The translations under genes and the position numbers were made by a program. Positions 1-11,050 of a stretch of 64,000 bases of DNA are shown piece by piece; position 1 is the stretch's first letter, and the number at the start of each line of letters is the position of its first letter. Location: contig JAYMTL010000010.1 in assembly GCA_036897445.1 (NCBI GenBank), positions 124,001 through 188,000 on the forward strand, read 5' to 3'. Below the pieces are notes generated by a model. That model did not search any database and was not told where the DNA came from. It saw nothing but the letters and a program-made list of their open reading frames with translations. This DNA comes from Pelargonium tetragonum (taxonomy: Eukaryota; Streptophyta; Magnoliopsida; Geraniales; Geraniaceae).

Positions 1-11
1 TTCACTATTAA

Positions 12-23
12 AAGGAGCTCCTT
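12..23. repeat. Perfect 12-base palindrome AAGGAGCTCCTT
   Basis: The sequence equals its own reverse complement over all 12 bases. The core GGAGCTCC recurs at about 35247, 36472, 40619 and 53891, so five copies are present where about 0.2 would be expected from composition. It is an example of the GG...CC micro-palindromes that pepper the window. Confidence 0.8.
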
Positions 24-1316
24 AATTTAGCTATTCGTGCAGCTTCTAAGAAGATTTACTTGTTACTTCCAACTATACCAAGGCAGCACTTACAGGATTC
101 TCTACAAGTGATAACCCGGAGTTTTCTTAACCTTTGCAAGGAACTCTACTGAAGTCGACCTAGAATGCCTTTACATCCAAAAAATTCTTTATTAAAAATA
201 AGGGATAGGATATAACTTGTATAAACTAGGTTCCCAATATAAGTTTTTCAGGTACTGCCCAGACACCCCGGGATAATACCAAGGAATTCCTGCAAGATCC
301 GCTAAATAATAATCCATAGCCCTGCTTAGTTTTAATTCCCTGGAAAGTTTTTTTACTAAACTTTTTTGCATTATCTGTAATTTGAATTAAAGAGCTGAAA
401 CAAGGAGCCCCTCTAGGATGTTAGTTCTAATTATATAAATTGAAATTTATCAGCTACCCGCTTTAGGTAGCTCCTAGAGTGGGTATGGTATACAAGTACT
501 AAGTATAGCGGTTAGTTACAAGTCATTGAGCAGATATTTTAATAATTTTAAGGAACAAACTCTTCTGATTAAAAAAAGCTTTTCCAGAAAAGCCGAGTCT
601 TTCTTTAGAAAAAGCGGGGTACTTAATAAAGTAATTAAGGCCTTTAATGGTAAGCTTTTAAAAAACCCACACTCTATTTCGGATTAATTTGCGACCCTTA
701 GAAATCCGGATTTACCTTGTATATGGATACCCCTTCCTTCTTTGTTTGACAGGAACTTTACGCACTTTCCTAGTATATCTCTCCTTCAATATCCTAGTTT
801 TCCCTTGTTTTTCAAGGATTTTCTTTTTAATATTTTAATAAAGGACACTGCTAGAATACCTACATAAAAAGAAAAGGGGCTCCCTTAATAAGTGTAAATT
901 TATAGTTTTTTGTTTAACTATCTCTCGGGGATAAGGACGTAACAACTCATGTTATAGCATGTAAACTCGATTTGTAGCGCGAGATTTTTTAGACTTTAAA
1001 ATTACCGTACTGCAAAGCCTTCACTAATATCAGAGTCTTTTTGGTATAGTTTACTTTGAATCTGGCAAATCCTATATTTGAAAATCCATTTACTCGACCG
1101 CTTCGACTATACTTTGCTTTATTGCAGTTACTACATCTATTATATCCGATTTAAGCAGTTTGCTAGAATAAAGAGTAACTCGAAGCTTTAGCTTTATCCT
1201 AATATTATATAACTCCTTACCTACAAAGTACAAGCCCCTTTTCCCAGCAGGAGGGCTCTGTATAGTAAACTTAAGATTATAGGAAAGCCTCTTAAACCCC
1301 ACTACGAGGTAAAAAC

Positions 1317-1329
1317 TAATTACATTACC
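1317..1329 (-). repeat. 13-mer copy (reverse complement of GGTAATGTAATTA)
   Basis: Exact copy read on the minus strand, preceded on that strand by AAA to give AAAGGTAATGTAATTA. To its right lies TTTGTTTCGGCCCTTATGGAC. This loosely resembles the sequence flanking the 13-mer in the repeat copy near 19.0 kb when that copy is reverse-complemented, so it may be a worn edge of the dispersed repeat. Confidence 0.75.
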
Positions 1330-4265
1330 TTTGTTTCGGCCCTTATGGACAGGGTTTCCTTAGAAATTCAGGCTTATGGGGTAGTTTTTCTTGATATGTA
1401 CACCCCTGCTTATTGCACAGCATTCCCAATCTCAAATTACATATCTTTTTTACTAACTATAGCTATAGTAAGGAATTCTTTCACTTTATTATACTACTTC
1501 GGAGTACCCCTAGGTAGAAGTAAAAATATTAATACGAATAGAGCAGTGTGCATATCTATATAATGATGATAAAGAATGCATAACTGCATATTAAAAGCCT
1601 TTATTGCATAGAATACCTCATATTAGCAAAAAAGTCTAATTTGAGAGCGTAAACTTATAACTTTAACTTCCAGACACCGTTATTATAATACAGATAATAC
1701 AGAAGGCAATCCTAAAAAAAATGACGAATATTTGTTTTTCTAAATAAATTTTTTATACTCTTATTCTTATAATTCGAAGTTTTATATAGAAGCGGGACAA
1801 AAAAACTACTACCCTATTTTTTCTTTAAAACTCCTAAAAGGCTCCGGGAATACTATAGTCGAAACTTCCGTTACAAAACACTTAGGAGCGCCCTGAAACA
1901 TATAAGAAGTATAAAACTAACTTCCTGTGTGCCTTGGACTAAAAGACTTACGCTTTCCTTAAAAAAAAGCCCTGGTAAAATCTAATATCTATAATTATAC
2001 AAAAAACTAAAATGCCTCCTTTTTATTTATATCTACTCCTAATACAAATCTCGAAGAAAAAAAGATTTTTAAGTTAATGGATAAGGGACCTTTGCCGTAC
2101 TTTACCTCCCGTAGGAAATTAAAACCTAAGAAAAAGCAGGTCCTGGTTCTTAGTACAAGAAATTAAGAGGAAACTCGTGTAATTTTTAGTCACGTTCATT
2201 TTGGGTCACTATATGCACTTGATTAGGCTCACTTCTATGATAATCGGAATAATTTAAGAAAGACTTATATCTTATATACCCTTACTTTATACAGCACCTA
2301 ACCCAGAAGGGCGACCCCCGTCAGCAAGACACTCCAAGGATTTCAAATTATAATATAAGGTATGAGGACTCGCTTTTCGGAGATATATCATAGGTTAATC
2401 TTTTAAAATACAAATTGTCCTTTAATTCAAAAGAGGGCAATACTAAATATGAGGCTTTCAACTGCAAATTTGTCAAGAAGTCTTTTATTAATAAGGAAAA
2501 TCCCTATTTTTAATGCAAGTTTAGCTTGCTCTTAACACTCTCACTAAAGTTAACCCTTTTGTTTTGGTCGATACAGGGATACTAATTCCGAGGTACCCGG
2601 CTTTTCAGGAGCGAATCGCTCTGTAGGGTTTAGAGTAGCTTACCCTTAGGGTTTTATTTTAATAAAAAGGAACACTTTAAAGCCCGCTTATAGACTTAAA
2701 ATAACCTATCTACCCCCTAAAAGGGATGCCCTGGGTTTATGCTAGTTAGTTTAGAGGGGTTTACACGTCTAAGATTAAGTTAATGTATACAAACTTTATA
2801 ATTATAAAAAGGAGTGCCGGAGGGATCTTGTTAACCCAATTTATAGTACTAAAGACTCCTGTATAGAGCTTTCTTTTTCAGCATGAAAGAAGTAGAAGGG
2901 CAAAAATTTGTAAGAGAAGCTTAGGAAATTTCCAGTTAAGGGATCGTACTCTCCCGAAATAAAGGTAGTTTATAGTAAAAACTCTTAACCAAACCCGAAG
3001 TCTCCCTTTCTTGTAATAGTAATATGAGAAAACCCCTTATGTCAAACTTAATTGTTTAGATACAACTACGGACTTGAAAGTGAATACTAGACCTTTTTCT
3101 GCTTTAACTAAAATTAGCTGTACCCAAGCCCACTAAAAAGATCTAGATAGTCCTTGCTGTTGCGACGATTTGGTATATTTTTCTTAACTTTATTCACTTT
3201 TTAGTTTATTTTACTAGAGCTAGCTCTCCTTATTCTTTCTAGCTTGACCGCCTTAGTATAGAGCTATGAGAAAAATTAGATCGGGTTCGGAACCCTTTCC
3301 TAAAAAGAAACTTTAATCACCTTTTTTAGTAAAAGTAGTAAAATAGAAGTGTTCTGAATTTATACTTGTACGAAAATAAAGTCTTAACCCAATCATACTG
3401 CTCTGGAAGGATATTAAAATTTTGTTTTATAGGTATTTTTCTCTGACACACTTTCTTGTGAGTGGTGTAAGGTTTATCTACAACAAAAGTATAACTTGTA
3501 CTTTGATTTAGTTTTTAGATTTTAGAGCTATATAAAAAATCTCGGAGCGAAGGAAATCTACATAATTTACATTCGGTGCTATCTTAACCAACTGGGGACT
3601 CTTGTAATTTCTTTTATTAATTTCCGGTTTTTAAGCTTCGGGTGCCCTTTAACTACGCGCCAATAAGGATTGTCAGATATCTTTCCTATTATAAATTCAT
3701 AAAATTGGCAGTAACAAACAAATCAATAACGTAGCCTTTAGGTTTTATGTACTTTATTTAGATTAGAAAGACCTTTACTCTGATTTTTCTATTCTGTATT
3801 CCGTTTCCTACTTTACTGTTTCCCCGATCCACGGGATCTAGATTGGACTTAATACTTAGTTTCTAACCTGAAGCAATTTTGACAACTACTTTCCAGAAAA
3901 TCTATTCTAATGTACTTACTATACCCAGTTTTAATGTAGGGTTTTACATGCATTTTAAGCGCCCAAAACTACACTTTCTGATTTATAACAGGTTTTTTAG
4001 GCATTCTAGTATCTTCTGTACAAGTCTAAAGAGTGACTTTTTCATTTATGGACTCATAGCCTTTCTTTGTAAGGTAAGGGTTTCTAATTTAGAGGAATAT
4101 GGCTTTAACTTTAAACAGGAACAGCTTTTGCAGCTGTACAACTAGTTCACAATTTAGTAAAGTAAATTCAATTATCTTGCTTTGTTTTTATTAGCTAATG
4201 GAGGACTCTTAAACTTCCCTAAAAAGGGATTTTGGTCTCATTTTCTTAATTAAAAACTAGGATTG

Positions 4266-4282
4266 CTTTAACTTCGTTACCT
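4266..4282 (+). repeat. 17-base copy of CTTTAACTTCGTTACCT
   Basis: The same 17 bases occur inside the 23-base inverted repeat whose arms lie at 18445-18467 and 19669-19691. One 17-base match alone would be expected about twice by chance in a window this size; the third copy is what makes it notable. No function can be assigned. Confidence 0.45.
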
Positions 4283-5089
4283 AGTGACTGACTAAAAGAG
4301 CTCCTATACGTCTAGTTAACGGGCAGGCGTAGGAAACTTCAGTTATAGCTCTGAGTTAAGCGGCGATTAGACAAGAATTATAGCTCTTTAGCTTTCTAAG
4401 AGTGTTTCCCGATTTCGTTATAGGGTAAACCCGTACCAGGGTCGGTGTAGAAGCTTCCTTATTAAAGCTAAAATTTAAGTATAGGATATCCCCAAGCGGA
4501 GCTTCAAAGGAATGCGGGAGACATCCGGGCATAATACACGGGGTTTGGTAGTTTAGGGACATATATACAACACAGACTCCCTTGGAAGAAACCTCGATTC
4601 TCGCCTCTTTGAGAAACAGGTAAAGAAATAGGCTAAACTTAGAAATATCGGTTTTATACTAAGCTAAAGATTTTTTTATAGGCCCTTTTACACGCTATGA
4701 TTGGCTAAAGTTTCTTCACTTTAACTGGAAGACTAAAAGCTAGCCTAATATTATAAAGAAATTACTCATAGCTAAAAAACTAGATTGGTTTGTGAACTCT
4801 TAGTAAGCCTAAGCCGTGGGTATCTACAAGTTTGGAAATAAAGCTTTAGTAAGGGTATTAAAAAGCTTAATCTTGCTCTATTACTTTAATACTATACCCT
4901 ATATTTACTACTAAGGTAAGTGTATTTCTCATTAATTGTATAGGATCGCTGAAATTCTCCAATTGATCGAAAAGCATCCGGGTAACTTTATTTTTGAAGC
5001 TTATTCATCTTATCTTACTTGAACTATAGAAACCTATAAGAGAGTGAAAATCCCTGTCGATTTGTGGTGCTAGAAAATACTTACAGGTG

Positions 5090-5119
5090 TTGGTTTCCCT
5101 TAAGTTGGTTTCCCTTAAG
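5090..5119 (+). repeat. Perfect tandem duplication, 15 bases x 2
   Basis: TTGGTTTCCCTTAAG is repeated head to tail without change (5090-5104 and 5105-5119). Exact identity suggests a recent slippage or short-template duplication, unlike the worn state of the larger repeats. Confidence 0.9.
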
Positions 5120-6289
5120 AAGGACTTAGGGGTTTCCTCAAGGCTTGTCCTTGAATTATATAGGCATTTCACTAATAATCACAAACAAAGAGGTGAAGTA
5201 AAAAGCAATGTACAGTAAGATATATTCGAAAGAAAAAAGTCCTAATTATTTACTATTTTAAAGGGTAGTCAGTACTTTTCATCTAAAGCCTTAGGTTCAT
5301 TAGCAACAAACTCTTAGATTGGCATATCCTAAAAATTCCCTTATAATTATAGCTATAGTACAAGAGCCTTTTCCTGGTTTTCCTACTTTTAATAAGAAGG
5401 GCCTCGACCCTTTTAAGAGATTTTCTGCCTTACACACAAAAAGGGTAATCCCCTTAGGCTTGGCCTTTTGAGAGGGCTTAATAAACATCCGTGTGCTTGT
5501 TTGGGTCTGGAAAATAAGTTAAGCTATCAGAATATCCTTGTTATACGACCTCGTACGAGGACTCCTTTTTTTATCTATTCTCTTCGTAATTATCTAATCT
5601 GCTGCAATCAGAGTTTGTAATAATCTAGTAAACTTGACTTATTGTTATTCACTTCTATATAGAGGGGATACATACTCGATTCATACCCAAAACTCCTGAG
5701 CGTAGACGTGCCTTAACTTGGTATCATAGGTTTGTAGAAATAGCAGTGTAAAACTCATGAGTATCAGAATCTATAAAGGCTCTAAGGGTTTTATACTTCA
5801 AAAGCAGAGTTAACTAAGACTCAGTAAGATGGAATTTTTGTTTTATTTATTTTTATTTGAGGAAATCCCTTATTTAAAAACTCCCGCGACGTTAGAGTCA
5901 AATACAAGGAGCGGGTCTTTGGAGTTCTTTAAAAGAGATAGCTGTTATCTAAATTCAAAGCACACTTTAACTTTGGTAAAAAAAGCCTTTGCAAGACCTG
6001 GGACCCTTATCATACAAATAAGAAAAAAGTCTCGTACTTCTTATCCCTAATCTATAACTATACTACGCAACCCAAAATCCGAGACTTAAGAGCCAAAAAA
6101 GAGTACTTAAACTTTCCTAATAGGATTGAATTCTTTGTTATCTACAGATTACGCGGTTGTGTAAGAAAAAGTTCAAATATAAATATGTCTAGATTTAACA
6201 ATCCGGATTTTAAGGTCAAGCAAGAAATAGAAATTAACCCCTAAGTCCCAGTATAGACCACAAAAGAAAAAAGGGGGAATTCCGGCTAA

Positions 6290-6870
6290 TCTAATAGAAC
6301 CGTTCCTTTTCTTTTTTATTCCTACACAAAATTGCTTTAGTGTCTTTCTAAAGCCCTGTCTTCTTCTGCAGCCTTACTTTTGTTACCTATACCTTCTGTT
6401 TTAGTAGCCATCTTATTGCAGCCGGGACTTACCCTCTTCTTATAGAGAGTACTTATTATAGTTAGACTTATTGTACTACTTTTATAGTGGTTAGGAAGTC
6501 TATTACCTACCTTATCTATTCTATTAGTATTCCTGTTGTATTACCCTATCTTTTTTAGGCAGTAATGAAATCTTAGGAAATAGTTACTAACATAGGGGTT
6601 ATAAGCAAGAATCCCGTTAGGGAAGAGATAAAGAACTGAAGTTAAAGTAATGGATTACAGTAGTAAAGCTAAAGTCTGCTAATTAAAATTTGTTGTTACT
6701 CCTCTTGTTGCCTGTTCCCAATTAATAAGGTCTTTTTTATAGTAAGAAAGCTGCAAAAGAAAAAGGCTATCAATATGAAAAAATCACTTAGATAAAGGAC
6801 TTCTTTTCTCTATCTACTCTATCTATTAGTCCATATTCTTACTCGTTTTAGGACTCTTCATGATAACTAT
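6290..6870 (-). repeat. T-rich repeat block, family 2
   Basis: T-rich on the plus strand. It shares TTCTTCTGCAGCCTT (6361-6375) exactly with 47668-47682. It shares AAGAACTGAAGTTAAAGTAA (6631-6650) at 19 of 20 bases with 33347-33366. TTATTGCAGCC and CTATTAGTATTCCTGTTGTATT also have counterparts in those two places. It is probably a diverged dispersed element of several hundred bases. It may be another segment of the main CAGTCGGTAA family, since A-rich units near 51.5 kb contain a look-alike of the reverse complement (GGCTACAAGAAGACACTAAG). There is no coding potential. Both ends are approximate. Confidence 0.5.
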
Positions 6871-8499
6871 ATGTAGCTTATATTGTGTTAGTATATCTAT
6901 AGGTAAAGTAATGTATAATATTAGTCTTGTTAAGGTTCCTACTTTGACTATTTTGAATATGAAAGGATACAAACCTTATAAGTAGTATGCCTGGGGTAAC
7001 CGAAAAGTTTATATAGGAGTTATAGATATATCTACGTACGTTATAGCACCCACCATCCACTTCTGGACTTCCGTAGCTTTCTTTAGAACTGCTTAACTAA
7101 GAATTCTAAGTAATTAGAATTCTTATCCTTTTCATTAACAAATTCCTGGGATTCTGTAGACCAGAGAAACCAGCTTCTTTAGAAAATAGGATAGCACCTT
7201 TTTCTGGGAGCTGAAACTTAGAGCTTTGAACATCGGGGCCCCTTGATAATATATTCAAACAAAATAGTATATCTCAGCTTATAATGCGCGTTCACAACTC
7301 TGTGAGCTTAAAGTAACTTAGCCTTTAACCATATTTTGCTTCCTAATTAATTTAAGTAAACCCGGTAACTTAAAGCTGAGGGGGTTCTCCATAAGGACCT
7401 CGAAAAGTTATTATATTCTTGAAGGGGGGTCCTTTTAACCAACCTATAGAGCTTTGTTTCATTTTTTACCTAGATAGGGTTCACACTAGTTTATGCTTTT
7501 GAAGAGGTCCCTTAGTGTTAGTGGGCTTCTGAGCCTTTAAGAGTAATTAACCCTTGTTTAGTTTTTAAGGGGTCTGGAGGCGCTTCAAATTAAATCAGAG
7601 CTAAGTACCTTCTAATCTAAAATAATAATTATAAAAAGCAAAAGAATTTAAGTGGGAAGATTCTTGAGTAACTCCGTATACTAAAAAGTCTTTTTGTACT
7701 AGTAGAACAGTGCTTTAAGTCCAAAAAAAGCCAAAGGAGTCTTATTAATTTAAGAGAAAGGGGCCCGCGGTAACGGGTATATCCCTTAAGGTGAAATAAT
7801 TCCGAAGTTAACAGCTACTGACTGTAATTAAGAAAACATAAAAGGATACTTTGCTAAGAGCCAGTCCCTAAAAAACGTTACTGCGTTTTGATTAGTATCT
7901 CTTACACAATCTGAAATGCTTTTAGTCTTCCATAAAAAAAGATTAAGCCCTCGATAACACTAAAAAATGCTTTTGGGTGCGTTAAAGAAAGGGTAGATAG
8001 AGCCCCTTTATTATATAGAAACAGGGCGTATTACTAGTAAATGGGATTTATCCACAGGGTCCTTTACCAAGAGTCTAGGGCCAACCCCGTAGTTTTACGT
8101 ATTAATTTGATAAAAGTAAGAACAATTAAACATAACCGAGGGCCTACAATAGAAAACTCCAAACACGAAATGCGCCAAGATTAAACTAAACTGACACGGC
8201 TCGAACCCTTGCGTTTACTTCTCAAGGCTAAAGGCTTTATCTATCACAAAGCAACTAAGCCCTAACTAGAGCACTAATACTTAAGTACACGGACTCTTAC
8301 TAGCTTACTTAGGAAGCCCTGTTAAAAGAGTGTTTCGTACATCCTTATTTAAATGCTATCAAAAGGGGGCTCTTTTTAAAAAGAAACTTTAAACCCGCTA
8401 TAAACAGGGGTTATAATCTGCTCAAAATTTCTCTTTTAGGTCTTCTTCGTCTCTGAGTACCCTCTCTTAAGAAAAAGTCCTGTAGAATTTGTTGGCGCG
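6871..8499. other. Gene-free background
   Basis: No open frame of note and no RNA gene seen. It holds a GGGGCCCC palindrome at 7235-7242 and the usual scatter of AAGG...CCTT clusters. A minus-strand string near 8192 reads GGGTTCGAGC like a tRNA T-loop, but no tRNA can be folded around it. Confidence 0.55.
7235..7242. repeat. GGGGCCCC palindrome
   Basis: Eight-base perfect G/C palindrome in AT-rich surroundings. A second copy lies at 13975-13982. It belongs to the same class of GC-rich micro-palindromes as the other GG...CC sites. Confidence 0.7.
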
Positions 8500-9060
8500 G
8501 GAGTGTGCTTATAGCTTGTTTACTACTACTTATATCCTATCTTGTATACCTATAACCAATACTAATATAAGAACTATAATACAATATAAGACATACATAT
8601 AGAATATAATAAACAGATAATAAGATAAGACTATAGCTATAGCTCAATAGCTACAACAGGTTTAAGAAGAGCTCCTCTAGGTATGCTACAGTAGTAGGTC
8701 TCGCTGCTTTAACAAATAAAAAAAAGAAGGAAGTCAAACAAGGAAGTAAGTTGGTGGGGTTATAGAGGCTCTATACATGGTTAGAATACTACTATGAGGA
8801 ATTATCCTCGCTAACGATAAAGACATAAGGTAATGTAATTACTCTTAATTAAAGAGGAACAACCCAGAAAAAACTATCTAGCTAGTACAATAAACTAGAA
8901 CATAACTATAACTATTAATAGTATAGACAGGGAAGACAATAAGACAAGGAATCTAGCTACACTAAGACAGTAACCCAACCACAGTAATAAGAGTAGTACA
9001 GTTTATATAAAAGCTTCTTCTCTTCCTTCTCTTCTCTCTTACTATAAAATCCTAATTTAT
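8500..9060 (+). repeat. Dispersed repeat copy, A-rich orientation
   Basis: The core lies at 8751-8827. Its left part (TTGGTGGGG-TTATA...CTCTATACATG) matches the left part of the array units at 50761 and 51691. Its right part carries TAACGATAAAGACATA (8812-8827), identical to 10882-10897 and 50881-50896. The middle segment with CAGTCGGTAA is missing, so this looks like an internally deleted copy. An exact 13-mer copy follows at 8829-8841. Flanks are A-rich and G-poor on this strand (runs such as AAGACAATAAGACAAGG). No coding frame. Limits approximate. Confidence 0.7.
8829..8841 (+). repeat. 13-mer copy GGTAATGTAATTA
   Basis: Exact copy placed directly after the TAACGATAAAGACATA end of the repeat core. 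In the copy near 19.0 kb the 13-mer sits on the other side of the core. Its placement relative to the repeat is therefore not fixed. Confidence 0.85.
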
Positions 9061-10840
9061 ATAAAGTCTAGTATTCTCTAATTCTTGGTAGTTAACAATA
9101 GTTTATCAATGCTTTTTCCAGCAAATGTACCTACTTACTTAAAGCATCATAGAACCCTCCCACTTCTAAGAGGAGAAGGCATGACACACGAACTCCACAT
9201 GATCAAAAGTTCGGGTTTTTTAGGAACAATTTCCTAATATTTATTTCAGCGCCACCTATACACTTACCGGGACTCCGTATCTCGATAGCTTTCTTATGAG
9301 CCTTTACGTATAACTGCTAAAATTTGTACTACTATTATGAGAGACTTTCGTTTAAGTCGCCCTTCCAACTTATTTGACTTGCTCCAAACCAAAAGGGATA
9401 GTGTCTTATTAAGACCTCTCTTTTTTAATAACTCTACTTAGTACTAAATCCTTAACTAAATTGAAATAGAATATATTAAGTACAATTTTAGTAAGCTTTT
9501 CCTTGTAGAATATACAAAGGGTTAAGATTCTTTTGGAAAACTGCTGGCTACTATGTATGACCGAAGACTTCTTCTTTTCTTAGACTTCATAGGCCCCTCA
9601 TTAGGGAGAGAACGCTCCTTACCTTATCAACTTGAAGTTTGCTTAACTGGTTTGACGAGTTCCGGTGGAGGGAGGATATCCAAAAGTCTTTCAGGGATTT
9701 GCCTTATGAGGTTCCTGTTTAACTCTAAAGGATTCTCTACAAAAGCGGATTGCAAGTTATTTTTTTTTTCATTTTTTATAAGAAATTGACTCTAATTGAG
9801 CTAAGTTGTTAAGCCAAGTGTATTGCCCAAAAGTTTAAGTGTTTAGATTATTATTTATAGTTGGTAGTGTAGTCCAAGACCTATCTTATTTGGAACTTAA
9901 AATCCTTGTTTATGATAACCTATTTTTTTTACTAAAACTGGAATTGGGCAATGCCCCGTTTAGAAATACAATTTATAAGGAACCTCTGTTCTATAAGTTA
10001 TACCAGGATTTTTAACCGTATTTTACCAGTAAAGCAAGGAAGGTAAAGGTGCCCTACAAAGCATAAAAAAGGAAATCCCAGTATAGATCCTTAATTTTGA
10101 CTTGGAGGATGCGTTCACATTTTAAGATAATGAAACTCTTTGTTTACTCTCAAAAATCCTATACTGCCCCCTTTTTTTACAAATATTAGATTGGAGTGCT
10201 TTATATAGGACCTGGCATTATAACTATAGCTTTTTGCAAGGCAGCCATATTCCCTGTTTCAACACTGCAATAATTTCTAAACGAGCCCTTTGTTAGTAAG
10301 AGGATCCAAATAATTTTATTTAATTTAAAATGAGAAAAAAATCAAGAACGTGCTATTACCACAGTGGGTACTCGAGGCATCTAACTTTCAATATCAAAAT
10401 AAAGGAAGGGGCCTCTATACTAAATAGGATTTCCCAAGCCTTTGTTTGCAGCGGAGTAGTTCTCTAGCGTACCCAAATACAGGAACACTGACAATTCGAG
10501 GAATAGTAAGCTAGCTTACTTATTTGTGAAATAGGTGGAGTATATATAGAGAGAGAGAAAACTCTATGCCTAAGTATGAAAGTAAATGGATTGAGATTAA
10601 CTAAAATAGGTATATAATATATAAATTCTAATATTTACGGCATTTCAACGAGAAAAAGAAAGACTAATTCCAAACAAATCCAATATTAATATTACCGGGC
10701 CCTCTTATTAAAAAATGAATACCTTTCCACGTGTTAAAGTAGGTCGGTGCGTTCTCAAGTGGAAACCCGGGAGTTCAAATATATTAGTTAGCTCATGAGA
10801 CCCCTTATAATAGACTACAGTAAGTTTTAGTTTTTAAAAA
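9061..10840. other. Gene-free background
   Basis: Longest open frame is 78 codons (9553-9789, no start ATG in good context, no recognisable motif), taken as chance. There is a GA-rich run near 10540-10560. At about 9890-9905 ACTTAAAATCC resembles a Leu(UAA) anticodon loop, but the surrounding sequence does not fold. Nothing else seen. Confidence 0.55.
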
Positions 10841-11050
10841 GACTAAGATTAGATCCTAAAACCCTAAGTTTGTATACTCCATAACGATAAAGACATAACA
10901 CAAAGAGTAATATAGCTTAAACAACTAGAAAACAATATCTAGACTATAGTATACCTATTGCTATCTATTACTAACTAGTCCAACAGTACAATAATAACTA
11001 TAAAAAGTAACTAATACAATTAAGTATATAAGTACAGGTTCTCCTTTAAG
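10841..11050 (+). repeat. Dispersed repeat copy, A-rich, right part only
   Basis: Carries CTCCATAACGATAAAGACATA, the last 16 bases of which (10882-10897) are identical to the copies at 8812 and 50881. An A-rich, G-poor tail follows with CTATTACTAACTAG... and AACTAATACAATTAAG, similar to the tails after the array units. The left part and the CAGTCGGTAA segment are not recognisable. Limits are approximate. Confidence 0.6.

Larger units (their letters stand above)
1..6289. other. Gene-free AT-rich background, left end
   Basis: No reading frame here exceeds about 90 codons and none resembles a known protein. I see no tRNA or rRNA. The DNA is a mosaic of A/T runs broken every few tens of bases by short G/C clusters of the form AAGG...CCTT. 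It contains a perfect 12-base palindrome at 12-23, a tandem 15-base duplication at 5090-5119 and one copy of the 13-mer at 1317-1329. The frames at 1090-1302, 3879-4145 and 5829-6050 are within what chance allows and are not called. Confidence 0.6.

Noticed and set aside
3879-4145. 88-codon frame rich in Phe, Leu and Tyr
   Set aside because: Typical of AT-rich non-coding DNA read in frame; no motif and no start context.
8829-8841. Reading the 13-mer as a ribosome binding site plus ATG (AAGGTAATG)
   Set aside because: A TAA stop follows the ATG immediately in every copy, so it cannot start a protein.
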